A stretch of DNA of 7,320 nucleotides from positions 1 to 7,320 of the forward strand of contig JAUMSA010000378.1 in the NCBI GenBank assembly GCA_031293105.1, read 5' to 3'. The notes under the pieces are model-generated. The model saw only the letters and a list, made by a program, of their open reading frames with translations. It was not told the origin of the DNA and made no database searches. Positions 6,350-7,320 of this stretch are shown piece by piece. The stretch is from Butyricicoccus sp. (GTDB taxonomy: Bacteria; Bacillota; Clostridia; Oscillospirales; Butyricicoccaceae). Position 1 is the stretch's first letter, and each line of letters starts with the position of its first letter. Position numbers and translations under genes: made by a program.

Positions 6350-7245
6350 CTAGATCAGCTTGCATATCTGCTCATTTACAGTGGAACTTAACTTATCCAG
6401 TCGATGATCTTCCACCTGAATCGTAGGATGTTCTGCAAACTGAAAGCCCTTCAGATTTTTCAGATCGTTGCGGATTTCGTCCGTCATCAACCCTTTTGCA
6501 ACCGTCACGAAGTCTGTACCGAGACGGGGTGCAAGGTACGGCAGATAGCGTTCTGCATGATCGAGCTGATCGGTATCCAGATCAAACAATAGGCTGCGGT
6601 TGTGATCGGACACCGGCGCCATGCCGTGCAGTTTCATAGTGGACGTATCAAACAGGATCCCGCAGTTCCCCAGATGGCGATCCACATTGAAAATCACTGC
6701 ATCCAGAATCAGCATCCGTCGGAAAGCATCCCCGCTGCCAATCGATTCAAAATAACGAAGCAAACCGGCCGTTCTTTTCCGACGACTGCGGAGGCCTTGG
6801 CCATTTCCATGCGCTCTGAAGTAAACAACGGGCACACCGACACCAATCGGCCATGATGGAATCGCATCTCATACGGAACCGCCGCATGACAAAGAACACC
6901 GGATAGCTCGCCAGAAATTCTGACAGCGGCTCCAACTCATAGGTCGCACTGCCTGCCTTATACAGAAAGATGCCCTCGTGTTCACGCTTCCAGCACTTCG
7001 CATAATAGCCATCCGTGCCAAACTCCGGCGAAGTGGAGGAAAGATCGCTTTCACTCAGGGATCCGTTCAGTGCAGCTTCCGCAATGATCTAAGTCATTGT
7101 CATGCAATGACACATCCGCCCACTGGAGATCCGATCCCGCTTCCTTAACCCAAAACGTATCATTATCTCCCCCATACGCATCCTCATAACTGGAAAATTC
7201 CAGAATCGGAACATCCCGATTGCATAAGAGCCAATCCATCTTCAT
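6350..7245 (-). pseudogene. HipA-like serine/threonine kinase, multiply frameshifted
   Basis: HipA-type kinases phosphorylate cellular targets and often act as toxins or regulators. The C-terminal part (about 6775 to TAG 6352-6350) is open and contains ILDAVIFNVDRHLGN, the catalytic-loop motif (DRHxGN form, as in stand-alone HipA-like proteins), followed by MAPVSDHNRSLLFD with the metal-binding Asp. Upstream pieces lie in different frames: MKMDWLLCNRDVPILEFSS and DTFWVKEAGSDLQWADVSL (7245 to about 7100), then IIAEAALNGSLSESDLSS, FGTDGYYAKCWKREHEG and YELEPLSEFLAS (about 7097 to 6915), then YEMRFHHGRLVSVCPLFTSE (about 6900 to 6780). At least three frame changes are therefore needed, near 7097, 6910 and 6778. 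The composite is about 298 residues; a short gap between the first two N-terminal motifs suggests an internal deletion as well. No partner antitoxin gene is visible. Family assignment is good; function is presumably lost unless the breaks are sequence errors. Confidence 0.7.
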
Positions 7246-7272
7246 TCTTCTTATGCCCAGTTTCTTGCGTTT

Positions 7273-7283
7273 ATTATATTATA
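7273..7283 (-). promoter_or_regulatory. -10 region for the HipA-like gene
   Basis: Two overlapping minus-strand TATAAT boxes (complements of 7273-7278 and 7278-7283) lie about 28-38 bp before the ATG at 7245. No convincing -35 box was found. The ribosome binding site is weak (AAGAAG), so the start could also be the second ATG at 7239. Confidence 0.35.
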
Positions 7284-7320
7284 TCCATCTTTTCTCTGTG
7301 CGATTATTTTCAGAATCCCG

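Noticed and set aside
1..7320. CRISPR arrays, tRNA or rRNA genes
   Set aside because: No regularly spaced repeats, cloverleaf-like segments or rRNA-like sequence were seen on either strand.

Overview
The window looks like a chromosomal stretch of a low-to-mid GC Gram-positive gut bacterium, probably class Clostridia and perhaps Oscillospiraceae/Ruminococcaceae. This is inferred from purine-rich AGGAG-type ribosome binding sites, a lactose/cellobiose-type PTS permease, an NAD-dependent GH4 glycosidase and the type of mobile debris. No marker gene fixes the taxon.

Bases 1-4877 hold a plus-strand catabolic gene set. In order it has a PTS EIIC sugar permease (182-1518, broken by a one-base frameshift near 397-411), a PatB/MalY-type PLP-dependent C-S beta-lyase or aminotransferase (1524-2708), a RidA enamine/imine deaminase (2894-3265) and a GH4 6-phospho-glycosidase (3390-4778). 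A strong rho-independent terminator follows (about 4830-4877). The first two genes are 5 bp apart. ridA and the GH4 gene each follow a 120-190 bp spacer carrying a marked RNA hairpin just before the ribosome binding site, and the spacer before ridA also has a consensus -10 box.

Taken together, a sugar conjugate would enter as a 6-phosphate, GH4 would split the glycosidic bond, PatB would beta-eliminate a cysteine or amino-acid S-conjugate aglycone, and RidA would quench the 2-aminoacrylate formed. This is the most interesting biological idea here, but it is inferred from gene content only. PTS IIA and IIB parts are not in the window.

Bases 4880-6322 are a graveyard of mobile DNA. A decayed IS3-family element on the minus strand has lost its orfA start codon, carries a stop and a frameshift, and keeps only the first codons of orfB. 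A very short orphan ORF follows, then an unrecognised membrane-protein remnant on the minus strand. After it comes the last ~40 codons of a plus-strand tyrosine integrase with its own terminator.

Bases 6350-7245 hold a minus-strand HipA-like kinase gene that keeps its catalytic motifs but is broken by at least three frameshifts. A TATAAT-rich promoter region lies upstream of it. The number of single-base frame breaks is notable: either this strain has real gene decay beside an intact metabolic core, or the assembly has indel errors. The permease and the IS transposase break at the same 9-mer, which favours checking the reads first.
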